A stretch of DNA of 38,449 bases from Anaerolineales bacterium. Lineage in GTDB: Bacteria > Chloroflexota > Anaerolineae > Anaerolineales > Villigracilaceae. Positions 7,929 through 17,063 of the stretch are shown one piece after another. The notes beneath the pieces were generated by a model. The model saw nothing but the letters and a program-made list of their open reading frames with translations, was not told where the DNA came from and ran no database searches. The stretch lies in NCBI GenBank assembly GCA_016789025.1, contig JAEURC010000016.1, forward strand, positions 1 through 38,449, in the 5' to 3' direction. Each line of letters begins with the position of its first letter. Positions within the stretch are counted from its first letter, which is position 1. The position numbers were made by a program, and so were the translations under genes.

Positions 7929-8960
7929 ATGATGAAGGCAGTGCGGATGGTGGAAACGGGCAAGCCGCTCGAATTGCAGGAAAGTCCCATCCCGGGCATA
8001 AGCGAACGCGATATTCTCATCCGCGTATGCGCGGCGGGGATTTGTCATTCAGACGCGCATTATCGCGAGGGCAGATCAACGATGGGGCAAATGCCGATCA
8101 CGCTTGGGCATGAGGTTGCGGGAGTTGTTGAAAAGACAGGCGCGCAAGTAACGAACGTCCGGGTTGGAGACCGCGTCTGTTTGCATTACAACATCACCTG
8201 CGGCGATTGTTATTATTGCAGTACCGGCAACGAACAATTCTGCGACAAAGTTCGGATGCTGGGTCATCATGTGGATGGAGGCTACGCGGAGTTTATCGCC
8301 GTCCCTGCGCGGAACGCGATTCAATTGCCCGACGAGATTCCGTTCGAGGCAGGCGCAACGTTGATGTGCGCCTCAGCCACTGCCCTGCATGCGTTGACCA
8401 AAAGCAGGATAAAAGCCGGGGAAACTGTGGCAGTTTTCGGCGTGGGCGGACTCGGTCTGTCCGCCATCCAGTTGGCAAAAGCGGTGGGCGCGGTCGAAGT
8501 CTACGCGGTGGACATCCAACAGGACAAACTCGAACTCGCGTCGGAATATGACGCCATCCCAATTGACGCGAGCCGCGCGGATGCGGTGGAGGAAATTCGC
8601 AAGTGGACGAAGGGCAGGGGCGTGAATGTTTCGGTGGAGATGATCGGTTTGCGGAAGACGATGGAACAGGCAATTGATTGCCTCGGCAATTTGGGTCGCG
8701 CGGTGATGGTGGGCTTAAACCAACAACCGATTTCGATTAACACGTACGCGCAGGTGCTTGGCAAAGAGGCGGAGATCATCGGCTCGAACGATCATTTGCT
8801 GAGCGAACTGCCTTTGCTCGTCGAGTGGACGCGGCGAGGGATTCTGGATACGTCGCGCGTCGTTTCTCAAATCATTCCACTGGACGCGCAACGGATCAAT
8901 CAACGGCTGGACGATCTGGAAAAATTTACCAGCGACGTGCGCGTGGTGATCACCCCATGA
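7929..8960 (+). CDS. Zinc-dependent alcohol dehydrogenase (MDR family)
   Basis: A cytosolic NAD(P)-dependent medium-chain dehydrogenase. Catalytic-zinc residues are visible in AAGICHSDAHY and LGHEVAG. The structural-zinc set of four cysteines is intact in CGDCYYC...FC, and the Rossmann motif GVGGLGLSAIQ follows. The adenosine-side Asp in VYAVDIQ suggests NAD rather than NADP. The natural alcohol cannot be told. GGAGG at 7919-7923 favours ATG 7929 or 7932 over an upstream GTG at 7917. The 3' end overlaps the converging cyclase gene by 11 bases. Confidence 0.9.
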   Translation: MMKAVRMVETGKPLELQESPIPGISERDILIRVCAAGICHSDAHYREGRSTMGQMPITLGHEVAGVVEKTGAQVTNVRVGDRVCLHYNITCGDCYYCSTGNEQFCDKVRMLGHHVDGGYAEFIAVPARNAIQLPDEIPFEAGATLMCASATALHALTKSRIKAGETVAVFGVGGLGLSAIQLAKAVGAVEVYAVDIQQDKLELASEYDAIPIDASRADAVEEIRKWTKGRGVNVSVEMIGLRKTMEQAIDCLGNLGRAVMVGLNQQPISINTYAQVLGKEAEIIGSNDHLLSELPLLVEWTRRGILDTSRVVSQIIPLDAQRINQRLDDLEKFTSDVRVVITP

Positions 8961-11900
8961 GTTTGAGAACGCTGTTCAATTCGCGCGCCGCCCCCATCAT
9001 CTCAAAGAGTTGACGCGCCCGCGCCAGATGTTCGGCGCGCGTAGTTGGGTTCGCTTCCAGGTTTTGCGCCAACTTCACCCGCAAGATACCCTCCTCATAT
9101 CGCAAACCGAACTTTTCTGCCGCCCCCAACGCTTTGGACCACGATCTGATTGCGGCGGTCGGTTTCGCGGTCAATGCTTCATGCCAGCCTTTGTAATACC
9201 CAAAATACGCCTGACCGATCGGGAAAACATTTTGATAGGAATGTAACAAGGTCAGCGCTTCTTCAGCGGAAGCCTGCAGATCAGCCGCATTGAACACCCC
9301 GTCGCGCGCGCGAATCGTTTCATCCCACAAATTGAAATAGACTTCCGCCGCGGTAGAAAACCCAATGAGCATGGCGTAATTGGTCGGCGAACTTCCCCTC
9401 GCCAACCTGAGCGATTCGGCCGCGTGCAATTTTGCCTTTCGCGTGTCGCCGGTCTTCAACAGCGCCAGGGCAAGTTCGGCATTCGTATTGATGGATGAAG
9501 CGCGGTTTGGAATCTTCTCAAGGATCTGCAACGCCTCCTCCAGCATCGGGATGGCTTCCGCTTCGTTCCCCAACCTGACGCAGTTTGCCGCAACCCCAGC
9601 CAGTCCCCATCCAATGTGAAGCGGACTGTTGCGTTTCCGCGCATCGTCTAACAACACTTTTTGGAGTTCCAATCCAAAGTCGATATCGCCGGCAAGATAC
9701 GCGCTCTCTGCCAGTAACACCGTGCTATCGCCCCATTGACGGGAATCGCCGAGCTCCTCGCAAAGCATTTTCGATTCGGTCACCTGTTTGCGAATCTCAT
9801 CCCACTGCCCCACGCTCACGCGGTATACGCTGGTCACCACGCCCACCGTAATGAGGTTCGACGGCTGGTTAACCTCGTTTGCCACTGTCAACGCGCGCTC
9901 CACATACCGCTCCGCCAGCGGATGTAAGCGGGCAAACCCGGAAAGCACAGCCATGCCCGAATAGGCGTTCGCCAGTTCTGGAGAGGCGCCGGCTTTCTCC
10001 GCCGAGTTGAGGAACTGCAAGATCGAGTACATGATCGGCAAAGTTTCGTTGGCATAAAAATACATTCGACCGATCAATTCATATAATCTTGCCAATTCCA
10101 ACGAGGCCTCTCGTTCGCCTCCGCGCGCCGACCCGATGCGCGATGGGACAAACCAGTGAAAAGCCTGGCGGATGACCGGCACGATCAACCCCAGGGCAAA
10201 CTGCCACGGCGACTTCGGCAGCGGTTTCCCCAGTGTGCGAAACGCCTCGCGGATATTTTTCTCGCAATCCGGCAACAACCCCAAGCCGTAATAAGCCAGC
10301 CCGATCTGCCCATACCAGCGCGCCCGCTTCACTTTACGGTCGCGGGTTTCGTTCACACCGGCAGGTTTGGGAAGGCGCGCGTCCCAGGTGAGCGCGTCTT
10401 TGAAAAATTGGATCGCCTCGCGGTTGGCGTTGTTTTCGACCGCCTGAATGCCGGCTTTATCCAAAAATTCCACTGCTTTCTCGATGATCCGATAGTTCCG
10501 GGAAGTTTCAGGCGTCTCGGCGGCTTGCGACCAGTGATAGGCAAGCAAGGGATAATACGAATCAAGGTTGCCCTCATTGCTTGTTTCGATCCATTCCGCC
10601 ACCGATTGGTGCAATTGCCGGCGCTGTGAGAAGAGCATCAAGTTGTATGCCACTTCCTGGGTAACAGCGTGCTTGAAGATGTAAGCAAGGTCGGGGGTTT
10701 CCGATTCGACCAGCGTGAGACTCAAGCGCGTCAGCGATTCCATGTATTCGCGCAAAGCGGGTTTGTCCGAATCGATCGGGTACACGGCTTGAAGCACGCG
10801 AAAGGCGAAGATACGACCGATCACACTCGCCACTTTTAGGGCAAGCTGTTGCGAGGGGTCGAGGCTGTCGATGCGGTTGGTGATGGCGGCTTGAAGCGTA
10901 TCGGGCAGGGTTAATTCGGCGAAGTTTGTAAACGATTCGTTGATCGTCGCTTCGTGCTCGCGGATGATCAACAAGCCGGCTTCGCGCAAGGCATACGCCA
11001 GTTCCTCGGCAAAGAAGGGGTGCCCCTCCGATTTTTCGCGGATCAAACTCCCGATGGCGGGCGGAATGGAGCGCACCCCCAGCCGCTGACAGACCAACGC
11101 TTCCACATCATCGAAAGGCATGGCTTCGAGTCGAATCAAGCGCGCGCCCGGCACCGTTACGATTTGTTTGAAAATTTCAGGCAACGGTTCCGAGAGGGGA
11201 CGGGTATTCAACGCCAACAAAAGCGGTCTCACTTTTTGTTGCGCGTCATCGAGCAACGCCCAAGATGCCGAATCGAACCAATGCAAATCCTCCATCACGA
11301 TCAGGAGCGGGGCATCACTCGCCGCCTGATTAAGCAGGCGCGTCAACAATTCGCGCGTGTTGCTCGCGCGGATCTCACCCGCCATTGCAGAGGTGAGTTC
11401 ATTATCGGGAATTGGAACAGGCAACAACACATCGAGAAGCGGGGCGTAACGCGCCAGATCGGGGTCAATGCGGGTAAACATCTCGACTACTTTTGAATGA
11501 ATCAGCAAGCGGTCATCGTCGCTGAATTCTTGTTGTATGGTAATCTCGTCCACGCCGAGAATCCGGTGAAAGATGGGTCTCCAGGCGTGATACGGGCTAT
11601 TCTTTTCAATAGCATCGCCCTCGCCGCGAAACATATGCACGCGCAAGGTTTCAGCCTGGCGGATCAAATCTTCAAACAAACGCGATTTTCCGATCCCCGC
11701 CTCGCCTTGAAAGACTATCGTCTGGTGCGGGGCGCCGCGCGATAGTTCCTGCAGGGCGTTACCGAGCAGAATTTTTTCATCCTGCCGCCCGATCAGTTCT
11801 GCCTTTGAGCGGATGATACTGCGCTTCACATCCAACGGGTGGAAGGCCTCCACCGGCTCCGCGCGACCTTTGACCAGTTGGGGCCTGATCGTTTGGAATT

Positions 11901-13191
11901 CGATCGCGTCTTTCGCGCTGTCGTAGGTGGCGCGGTCACACAGAATGGGTATCTTGTGCTCGCCAATGATCTCGTCTTGAAGTCCCGCCGCGCCCATCAA
12001 CCGCGCAGACATATTCACCGCGTTACCGATGGTCGTATATTCGCGGCGCTCTTCATTGCCAACCGAACCGCAAAAAATGCGTCCCGTAGCAACGCCAATG
12101 AAACTGCGCACGCCAAGCGCGTTAAGTTCCCTGCGTATCATGAGGGCGGCTTGCACTCCGCGCGCGGGATCGTCTTCGTGCGAGAACGGCGGCAAGCCTA
12201 ATGCGGCAACCAGCGTGATGCCTTTATCGTCCACGTTGATCTTGTTGATACTCCCCTCGTAGCGATAGACCGAACGCTGAAGCAGGCGGGCAATCTCCTG
12301 GGCGACTTCCAGTTTGGTGCTTTGATCGAGGTTAGGCAGGTTGATGAATAACACGGTCACACGCCGCAGTTCGGCAATCCACGCGGTTTGACCGGCGGTA
12401 AGGCGGTTGATGATCGCGCCGGGGATGTAGGGACGCAGGGAGTTTTCCACGCCGCCGGGGATGGCGGGCTTTTCGGGAGTGGTGAAGATCGAGGAGGGTT
12501 TGTTCAACCCATTCAATCGCCCACCCTGGGCGATGGTTTCTTTTAATTCAAATTCGATGGGTTCGCCAATGCTGTCATTGCGGATCAACTTCCACGCGGA
12601 GGGCGTGATGAGTATTTCACCGGCTTGGGCGAGGTTGTTGGCAATTCCAACCTCCACGAGCGGGTTGCCGGTGAGCAGGAATTCCCAGCGGTTGAACACG
12701 CCGCCCACGTGCGAAGAGGTGATGTTTCCCATGCTGATCGCAAGTTTGAGGTAGAGGCTGGCGTCCTCTGCTTTGTAGTTGGTCAGTTTTTCACGCACGC
12801 GGAGAGCGCATTCGGCGGCGCGCATCGTCCACTGCCACTGGTCGGCGCGGGTGGGCGAACCAGCCGTCCCCTCGTCTGATGAGATATTCCAGACAGCGAT
12901 GACCGCGTCGCCGGCAAATTTCACCACATCTCCGCCGTATTCGTGGATGATGTCGATCAATTGACCGAAATATTCGTTGAGGATGCGCGCCAGACTCTCG
13001 ACGCCGGTTGGTCCTTTTTCCGCGAGGCGTTCGGTGAGCAGGGTGAAACCGGAAATATCGGCGAAAAGCACCGCGGCTTGAAGGTCGTCGGAAACCGGCG
13101 TTTCGATGGGTGAGGGATCGGCAATGATACGGCGATGAATAAGGCGCGGCACATAACTGGCAAGTACATTTGCCAACGCGGGGTTCGGCAT
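8950..13191 (-). CDS. Soluble-adenylyl-cyclase-like protein: two cyclase domains, AAA ATPase, TPR
   Basis: A 1413-residue multidomain signalling protein. The first class III cyclase domain (about 35-205) has both metal aspartates (LFADISGFT, Asp45; FAGDAV, Asp95) and the adenine-selecting Lys91 in GGDVVKFAGDA, nearly the sequence of human soluble adenylyl cyclase. The second (about 276-405) lost the first metal Asp (LFINLPN) but keeps the transition-state Asn393 and Arg397 (VNMSARLM) and the DKG...GLP strand. The two domains therefore look complementary, giving one active site by intramolecular pairing. A Walker A GEAGIGKS (496-503) and Walker B LLIVMEDLHW (about 629-638) follow, then ~750 residues of helical TPR-type repeats. 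TAGGAGA before ATG 13191 favours that start over an upstream TTG. cAMP production is inferred. Confidence 0.9.
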   Translation of the reverse strand: MPNPALANVLASYVPRLIHRRIIADPSPIETPVSDDLQAAVLFADISGFTLLTERLAEKGPTGVESLARILNEYFGQLIDIIHEYGGDVVKFAGDAVIAVWNISSDEGTAGSPTRADQWQWTMRAAECALRVREKLTNYKAEDASLYLKLAISMGNITSSHVGGVFNRWEFLLTGNPLVEVGIANNLAQAGEILITPSAWKLIRNDSIGEPIEFELKETIAQGGRLNGLNKPSSIFTTPEKPAIPGGVENSLRPYIPGAIINRLTAGQTAWIAELRRVTVLFINLPNLDQSTKLEVAQEIARLLQRSVYRYEGSINKINVDDKGITLVAALGLPPFSHEDDPARGVQAALMIRRELNALGVRSFIGVATGRIFCGSVGNEERREYTTIGNAVNMSARLMGAAGLQDEIIGEHKIPILCDRATYDSAKDAIEFQTIRPQLVKGRAEPVEAFHPLDVKRSIIRSKAELIGRQDEKILLGNALQELSRGAPHQTIVFQGEAGIGKSRLFEDLIRQAETLRVHMFRGEGDAIEKNSPYHAWRPIFHRILGVDEITIQQEFSDDDRLLIHSKVVEMFTRIDPDLARYAPLLDVLLPVPIPDNELTSAMAGEIRASNTRELLTRLLNQAASDAPLLIVMEDLHWFDSASWALLDDAQQKVRPLLLALNTRPLSEPLPEIFKQIVTVPGARLIRLEAMPFDDVEALVCQRLGVRSIPPAIGSLIREKSEGHPFFAEELAYALREAGLLIIREHEATINESFTNFAELTLPDTLQAAITNRIDSLDPSQQLALKVASVIGRIFAFRVLQAVYPIDSDKPALREYMESLTRLSLTLVESETPDLAYIFKHAVTQEVAYNLMLFSQRRQLHQSVAEWIETSNEGNLDSYYPLLAYHWSQAAETPETSRNYRIIEKAVEFLDKAGIQAVENNANREAIQFFKDALTWDARLPKPAGVNETRDRKVKRARWYGQIGLAYYGLGLLPDCEKNIREAFRTLGKPLPKSPWQFALGLIVPVIRQAFHWFVPSRIGSARGGEREASLELARLYELIGRMYFYANETLPIMYSILQFLNSAEKAGASPELANAYSGMAVLSGFARLHPLAERYVERALTVANEVNQPSNLITVGVVTSVYRVSVGQWDEIRKQVTESKMLCEELGDSRQWGDSTVLLAESAYLAGDIDFGLELQKVLLDDARKRNSPLHIGWGLAGVAANCVRLGNEAEAIPMLEEALQILEKIPNRASSINTNAELALALLKTGDTRKAKLHAAESLRLARGSSPTNYAMLIGFSTAAEVYFNLWDETIRARDGVFNAADLQASAEEALTLLHSYQNVFPIGQAYFGYYKGWHEALTAKPTAAIRSWSKALGAAEKFGLRYEEGILRVKLAQNLEANPTTRAEHLARARQLFEMMGAARELNSVLKLMG

Positions 13192-13275
13192 GGATTCTCC
13201 TAAATGCACGCTCAAGATGATACCCTCTCAATCTGGGTTTGCACAGGGAAATTTGCCGACAGGAATGTTATGTTT

Positions 13276-13303
13276 CTGCGCCTCCCCTAACGAGGAGGCG
13301 CAG
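13276..13303. terminator. Hairpin downstream of the lipoprotein gene
   Basis: CTGCGCCTCC and GGAGGCGCAG form a perfect 10-bp stem with an 8-base loop. It lies between the cyclase start and the lipoprotein stop, both minus strand. There is no T-run on the minus strand after it, so termination is possible but not proven. Confidence 0.45.
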
Positions 13304-13318
13304 GGTTTCATCCTTCTA

Positions 13319-14107
13319 CTAATCGTTCGGGAAAAAAGCGTGGATGTCCGTCATCTCACAGCGAGTACCGAAATCCTTGTTTGTGCCGGAAAGCAGCGTA
13401 AGACCGAGATTGCCGTTCAGGTTCTTGCTTTGCGAGAGGGTGTATTTGCCGATCATCTCATCATCGACAAGCACGTAGGCGATGCCATCGTTGACGATCA
13501 GCGTGAAATCCGCTTCGACGGGTTGGTCGGCGGGATTATCGAATTTCACGCGCCCAGTGCCGCTGGTTACACCGACGCGGCGGGAGAATCCGGCGGCAAG
13601 GTCGGCGTAGAGCATAAGCACTTGTGTGCGGTCAAGAAAAACCGCGTAGTGATCGCCATTTTCCTGCGCGGCGAACACAAAGCCGCAACCTGAGATATCC
13701 GCATTTCGATACGCGCTTGACCATTTCAAGTGCGCGCTCAGAGTAAAGTTCTGTGCCTGATCGCTAAAGTGCCAGCGCTGATACCACCCAAGCTGAGCCC
13801 ATTCCTCGTGAAAATCATCGTATTCTTTGAAATTTCCCTCCGCGCTGGAGAGATAGCCAAGTTCCACATATTCCTGCGCTTCCGCGAGAATATCCTCCGC
13901 TTTTTGGGTTGCCGCCAGATTGGGAGTGCGGGTAGGGCGAGGTGTGTTTGTCGCCGTGGCAGTGGCTGTTGGAACGAGCGTTTGGGTGGCCGTAGGATTT
14001 GGCGTGCTAGTAGCTGTTGGCTCGGCAAGAGCCCCTCCACAAGCATATGCCGTCACGCTTAGGGCAAAAATGAAGAGCAGAAAGGGATTCGATCGGAAGG
14101 GTCTCAT
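13319..14107 (-). CDS. Lipoprotein with Thr/Pro linker and jelly-roll-like C-terminus
   Basis: A predicted cell-surface lipoprotein of 262 residues. The start is set by AAGGAGA just before ATG 14107; longer upstream reading is unlikely. A basic n-region and hydrophobic core end in the lipobox TAYAC, followed by ~45 residues almost entirely of Thr, Pro, Ala and Asn, a common stalk in this phylum. The C-terminal ~170 residues (FTLSAHLKWSSA ... GCGFVFAAQENGDHYAVFLDR ... FTLIVNDGIAYVLVDD) have the strand pattern of a concanavalin/LamG-like jelly roll, suggesting carbohydrate or protein binding. The function is otherwise unknown. It lies upstream of the cyclase gene in the same direction, separated by about 125 bases and a hairpin. 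Confidence 0.8.
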   Translation of the reverse strand: MRPFRSNPFLLFIFALSVTAYACGGALAEPTATSTPNPTATQTLVPTATATATNTPRPTRTPNLAATQKAEDILAEAQEYVELGYLSSAEGNFKEYDDFHEEWAQLGWYQRWHFSDQAQNFTLSAHLKWSSAYRNADISGCGFVFAAQENGDHYAVFLDRTQVLMLYADLAAGFSRRVGVTSGTGRVKFDNPADQPVEADFTLIVNDGIAYVLVDDEMIGKYTLSQSKNLNGNLGLTLLSGTNKDFGTRCEMTDIHAFFPND

Positions 14108-14427
14108 TGAATTCTCCTTTTGGAACAAATATGATGCGCTTACATTAGCTTGACTGCCAAAGAAACGCAATGCGCCGCGACAAATTGCGGAATCTCTCAG
14201 TATGAATGAACTGTTCAATGTTTTTTGATTTGCAACACGGGCATTGTCTTCGATCTATACCTCCCGATCGGGTTAATCACATGATAAGGCGCGTTCGATA
14301 AAATTTCAAGAGGATAGTCGTTAATAAAAAGTTACAAGCCCAGATGCAATACCGCCAACCCGTATTGACTACACATGATCCATTATAAAATGGCTTACAA
14401 TACAAACACAGCCTCAAGGAGACGGTC
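14108..14427. other. Divergent intergenic region, 320 bp
   Basis: Separates the minus-strand lipoprotein and the plus-strand ferritin-VIT gene. No gene, tRNA or large repeat is seen. On the plus strand TTGACT lies about 15 bases before TAAAAT, close upstream of the ferritin-VIT start; this is a weak promoter candidate with a short spacer. Confidence 0.5.
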
Positions 14428-15300
14428 ATGCAACTTTCTGCAGACGTACAACAAAAAATTTTGAATTTCCAACGCGCCGAGATCACCGAGTATCACATTT
14501 ACAGCCGGCTGGCGAAACGGATCAATTCACCCGAAAACGCAAAACTGCTGGAAAAAATCTCGCAGGATGAACTTCGTCACTACAACGAATGGAAACAACA
14601 CAGCGGCAGCGACGTGAAACCGCAATGGCTCAAGGTCTGGTGGTTTTACTTCATCAGCCGCGTGTTCGGGTACACCTTCGGCGTCAAACTCTTGGAACGC
14701 GGCGAGGAGAAAGCCCAAACAAACTACGCATCCATCGCGGCGATCATCCCAGACGCGGCGCGGATTCAACACGAGGAGGATGAACACGAAGAACAATTGC
14801 TCGCCATGTTGAGCGAGGAACGGCTCGAATACGCGGGCTCGGTGGTGCTGGGACTCAACGACGCGCTCGTCGAACTAACCGGCGCTCTCGCCGGGCTGAC
14901 GCTCGCTTTGCAAAACGTCAAATTGATCGCCCTTTCAGGTTTGATCACGGGCATCGCCGCGGCAATGTCTATGGCGGCGAGCGAATATCTCTCCACGCGT
15001 TCGGAGAACACAACCAAGAATCCCGCCCGCGCCGCGCTCTACACAGGCATCGCTTACATCTGCACGGTCTTTCTGCTCATCCTGCCGTATCTTTTATTCG
15101 AAAATTATTTTTTCGATCTGGCATGGGCGCTGACCACCGCCGTGATCATCATCGCCGCGTTCAATTACTATATCTCGGTGGCGAAAGACGAATCGTTCCG
15201 CGCGCGATTTTTGGAGATGGCGGGACTGAGTCTCGGCGTGGCGTTGTTTTCGTTCATCATCGGTTATTTCATTCGGATGTGGCTGGGCATCGAGGTGTAG
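14428..15300 (+). CDS. Ferritin-like/VIT1 fusion (MbfA-type iron or manganese transporter)
   Basis: A fusion of an N-terminal ferritin-like di-iron helical domain (about 1-130; acidic and His residues in RAEITEYHIYSRL, DELRHYNEW and QHEEDEHEEQL) with a C-terminal VIT1/CCC1 membrane domain (about 135-290, hallmark GLNDALVELTGALAGL, then GLITGIAAAMSMAASEYLSTRSE). This is the architecture of membrane-bound ferritin A, which exports Fe(II) and protects against peroxide stress. The ferritin part would sense or pass the metal at the cytoplasmic face. AAGGAGA precedes the ATG at good spacing. No Fur-type box was identified. Confidence 0.9.
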   Translation: MQLSADVQQKILNFQRAEITEYHIYSRLAKRINSPENAKLLEKISQDELRHYNEWKQHSGSDVKPQWLKVWWFYFISRVFGYTFGVKLLERGEEKAQTNYASIAAIIPDAARIQHEEDEHEEQLLAMLSEERLEYAGSVVLGLNDALVELTGALAGLTLALQNVKLIALSGLITGIAAAMSMAASEYLSTRSENTTKNPARAALYTGIAYICTVFLLILPYLLFENYFFDLAWALTTAVIIIAAFNYYISVAKDESFRARFLEMAGLSLGVALFSFIIGYFIRMWLGIEV

Positions 15301-15319
15301 GACGAACTTAAGTTCGTCC
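15300..15319. repeat. Perfect 20-bp palindrome
   Basis: GGACGAACTTAAGTTCGTCC is its own reverse complement. It fills most of the 29-base gap between the ferritin-VIT and DUF1786 genes. It begins on the last base of the stop codon. Similar small palindromes occur at 20266-20314 and 25283-25298. Confidence 0.85.
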
Positions 15320-15329
15320 CGCGAGCATC

Positions 15330-16517
15330 ATGAAAATTCTCACCGTAGACATCGGCACAGGCACGCAGGATATTTTTCTTTACGATTCGAATCTCGACCT
15401 TGAGAACGGATTCAAACTCGTCCTGCCTTCGCCGACCATGATGGTTCATCGGCGTCTCAAACAATCGCTTCCTTCGCGGACCCCCATCCTGCTCACCGGG
15501 CATCAAATGGGAGGCGGACCCTCGGCGTGGGCAATCGAGGAATACGCCCGCGCAGGGATTCCCGTGTACATGACCGCCTCCGCGGCGACGACGATCAACG
15601 ATGAGTTGGAGAAGGTGGAGGCGTTGGGGATTAAGATTGTGGGGGAAGATGAAGCAAGAAAGCTTGCCCTGAGCAGTGTCGAGGGGTTACAAGTTACGAG
15701 ATACGAGTTGCGGGATTTTGATTTCGAGTTGATTTCCAAGACGTTCAGCGATTATGGCGTTTCGTTGGATGATCTGTCTGCAATCGCGGTTGCGGTGTTC
15801 GATCATGGCAATGCGCCAGCGGGGGTTTCGGATCGGCAATTTCGGTTTGATTATCTCGATAAAAGAATAAAAGCCGAAAATTCCCTTTCAGCGTTTGCGT
15901 ATCTCTCAACCGATGTTCCGAAAATTATGACGCGCTTGCAATCGGTAGTTGATTCGGCGGGCGAGTTGCCATGTCCGCTGGTGGTGATGGATACGGCTCC
16001 CGCAGCGGTGTTGGGCGCGGGGTTTGATCCTGTCGTTGCGGGACGCAAGCAGAAGGTCATTTGCAACATCGGCAACTTCCACACGCTGGCGTTTCGTCTG
16101 AGCGAGAAGGGAATCGATGGCGTCTTCGAGCATCACACCGGCGAGATTGATCTGATGAAGTTAGAGTTGTTAATCCGCAAGTTGGCGGATGGTTCGTTGA
16201 AACACGAAGATGTGTTCAACGATATGGGTCACGGCGCGTTGATGTACACCGATGATGTGTTTGAGTTTGGGAGGGATGAGTTTGACGTGGTGGTGACGGG
16301 ACCGAGGCGGAGCATGTTCAATCACAAATCGTCAATCGAAAATCGGAAATCGCTCCGCCCATATTTCGCTGTCCCGTTCGGGGATATGATGATCGCGGGG
16401 TGTTTCGGTCTGCTTGCGGCGACGGGGGAGATTCTGCCGGGGTTGGGCGAGGCAGTTCGATGGTCGTTGAGAGGCGAAGGCGGGCGCGGCGTCGCTCCGT
16501 GGAATAATCCAGCATAA
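15330..16517 (+). CDS. DUF1786-family protein
   Basis: A 395-residue soluble protein of the DUF1786 family, whose members have an actin/hexokinase-like ATPase start (here LTVDIGTGTQDIFLYD), a GHQMGGGPSAWAI block, a VFDHGNAPAGVSDRQFRFDYL block and the end motif MMIAGCFGLL. The function is not established; older annotations as pyruvate-formate-lyase activase have no visible support here (no CxxxCxxC motif). Two stretches look like absorbed repeat: about 15676-15712 (encoding SSVEGLQVTRYELRD) and about 16318-16352 (encoding NHKSSIENRKSLR). No strong ribosome binding site is seen, so coupling to the upstream gene across 29 bases is possible. Confidence 0.85.
   Translation: MKILTVDIGTGTQDIFLYDSNLDLENGFKLVLPSPTMMVHRRLKQSLPSRTPILLTGHQMGGGPSAWAIEEYARAGIPVYMTASAATTINDELEKVEALGIKIVGEDEARKLALSSVEGLQVTRYELRDFDFELISKTFSDYGVSLDDLSAIAVAVFDHGNAPAGVSDRQFRFDYLDKRIKAENSLSAFAYLSTDVPKIMTRLQSVVDSAGELPCPLVVMDTAPAAVLGAGFDPVVAGRKQKVICNIGNFHTLAFRLSEKGIDGVFEHHTGEIDLMKLELLIRKLADGSLKHEDVFNDMGHGALMYTDDVFEFGRDEFDVVVTGPRRSMFNHKSSIENRKSLRPYFAVPFGDMMIAGCFGLLAATGEILPGLGEAVRWSLRGEGGRGVAPWNNPA
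15676..15712. repeat. Repeat-derived stretch inside the DUF1786 gene
   Basis: GTTACGAGATACGAGTTGCG (15693-15712) matches 18 of 20 bases of the minus strand at 2817-2836, which is non-coding. It is preceded by CCCTGAGCAGTGTCGAGGGG, a common palindromic-repeat motif type. The reading frame stays open. Confidence 0.6.
16318..16352. repeat. Second repeat-like stretch inside the DUF1786 gene
   Basis: A run of AATCG words (AATCGTCAATCGAAAATCGG) that encodes a hydrophilic segment just before the conserved PYFAVPFGDMMIAGCF block. Low-complexity words of this kind elsewhere in the window are intergenic. Confidence 0.45.
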
Positions 16518-16529
16518 AGGAGTCAAAGA

Positions 16530-16955
16530 ATGAATCAACATTTGCATCTGGTCACATTGGGGGTGAGGGATTTCGAGAAGTCGAAAAAATTTTATGAGGA
16601 AACTCTCGGCTGGAAGCCAGCCAGCGCAAGCGATGACGATATCGCTTTCTTTCAGGCGGGAGGCGTTGTGTTTGCGATTTATCCGCGCGAGAAGTTGGCG
16701 GAGGATGCGACCACGTCGCCAACGGGAAGCGGGTTTTCGGGGTTCACTCTGGCTTACAACGCTCGCAGTGAATCGGAAGTGGACGAGACCATCGCGGACT
16801 TGAGGTCGAAAGGCGTGAAAATTGTGAAAGAGCCTCAGAAAGTATTTTGGGGCGGATACAGTTCGTATTTTGCTGACCCCGATGGAAATTTTTGGGAGAT
16901 CGCTTTCAATCCGTATTTTCAGTTCGATAAGAGCGGGAATCTAACATTGAAATAA
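16530..16955 (+). CDS. VOC-family (glyoxalase/bleomycin-resistance fold) protein
   Basis: A 141-residue single-domain protein with the vicinal-oxygen-chelate pattern: HLVTLGVRDFEKSKKFYEETLGW at the start of the first beta-alpha-beta-beta-beta module, and YSSYFADPDGNFWEIAFNPYF closing the second, with the metal-type Glu in WEIAF. His5 and this Glu would be part of a metal site. Substrate unknown; members include glyoxalases, dioxygenases and antibiotic-binding proteins. AAAGGAG before the ATG is good, and the gene follows the DUF1786 stop by 12 bases, so they likely share a transcript. A small ACGGCG-TCG-CGCCGT hairpin follows its stop. Confidence 0.9.
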   Translation: MNQHLHLVTLGVRDFEKSKKFYEETLGWKPASASDDDIAFFQAGGVVFAIYPREKLAEDATTSPTGSGFSGFTLAYNARSESEVDETIADLRSKGVKIVKEPQKVFWGGYSSYFADPDGNFWEIAFNPYFQFDKSGNLTLK

Positions 16956-17063
16956 CGGCGTCGCGCCGTGGATGCGAACTACACGCGTGATTTCAATCCC
17001 ATTTTTCGAGATGGAATATAATGCGAAAGCCTGCATAAAAAAACAGGAGGAAGCGAGCGTAAA

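Noticed and set aside
13192..13215. An upstream TTG start for the cyclase
   Set aside because: ATG 13191 has TAGGAGA at proper distance; the TTG has none.
15330..16517. Annotation of the DUF1786 protein as pyruvate-formate-lyase activase
   Set aside because: No radical-SAM CxxxCxxC motif is present.
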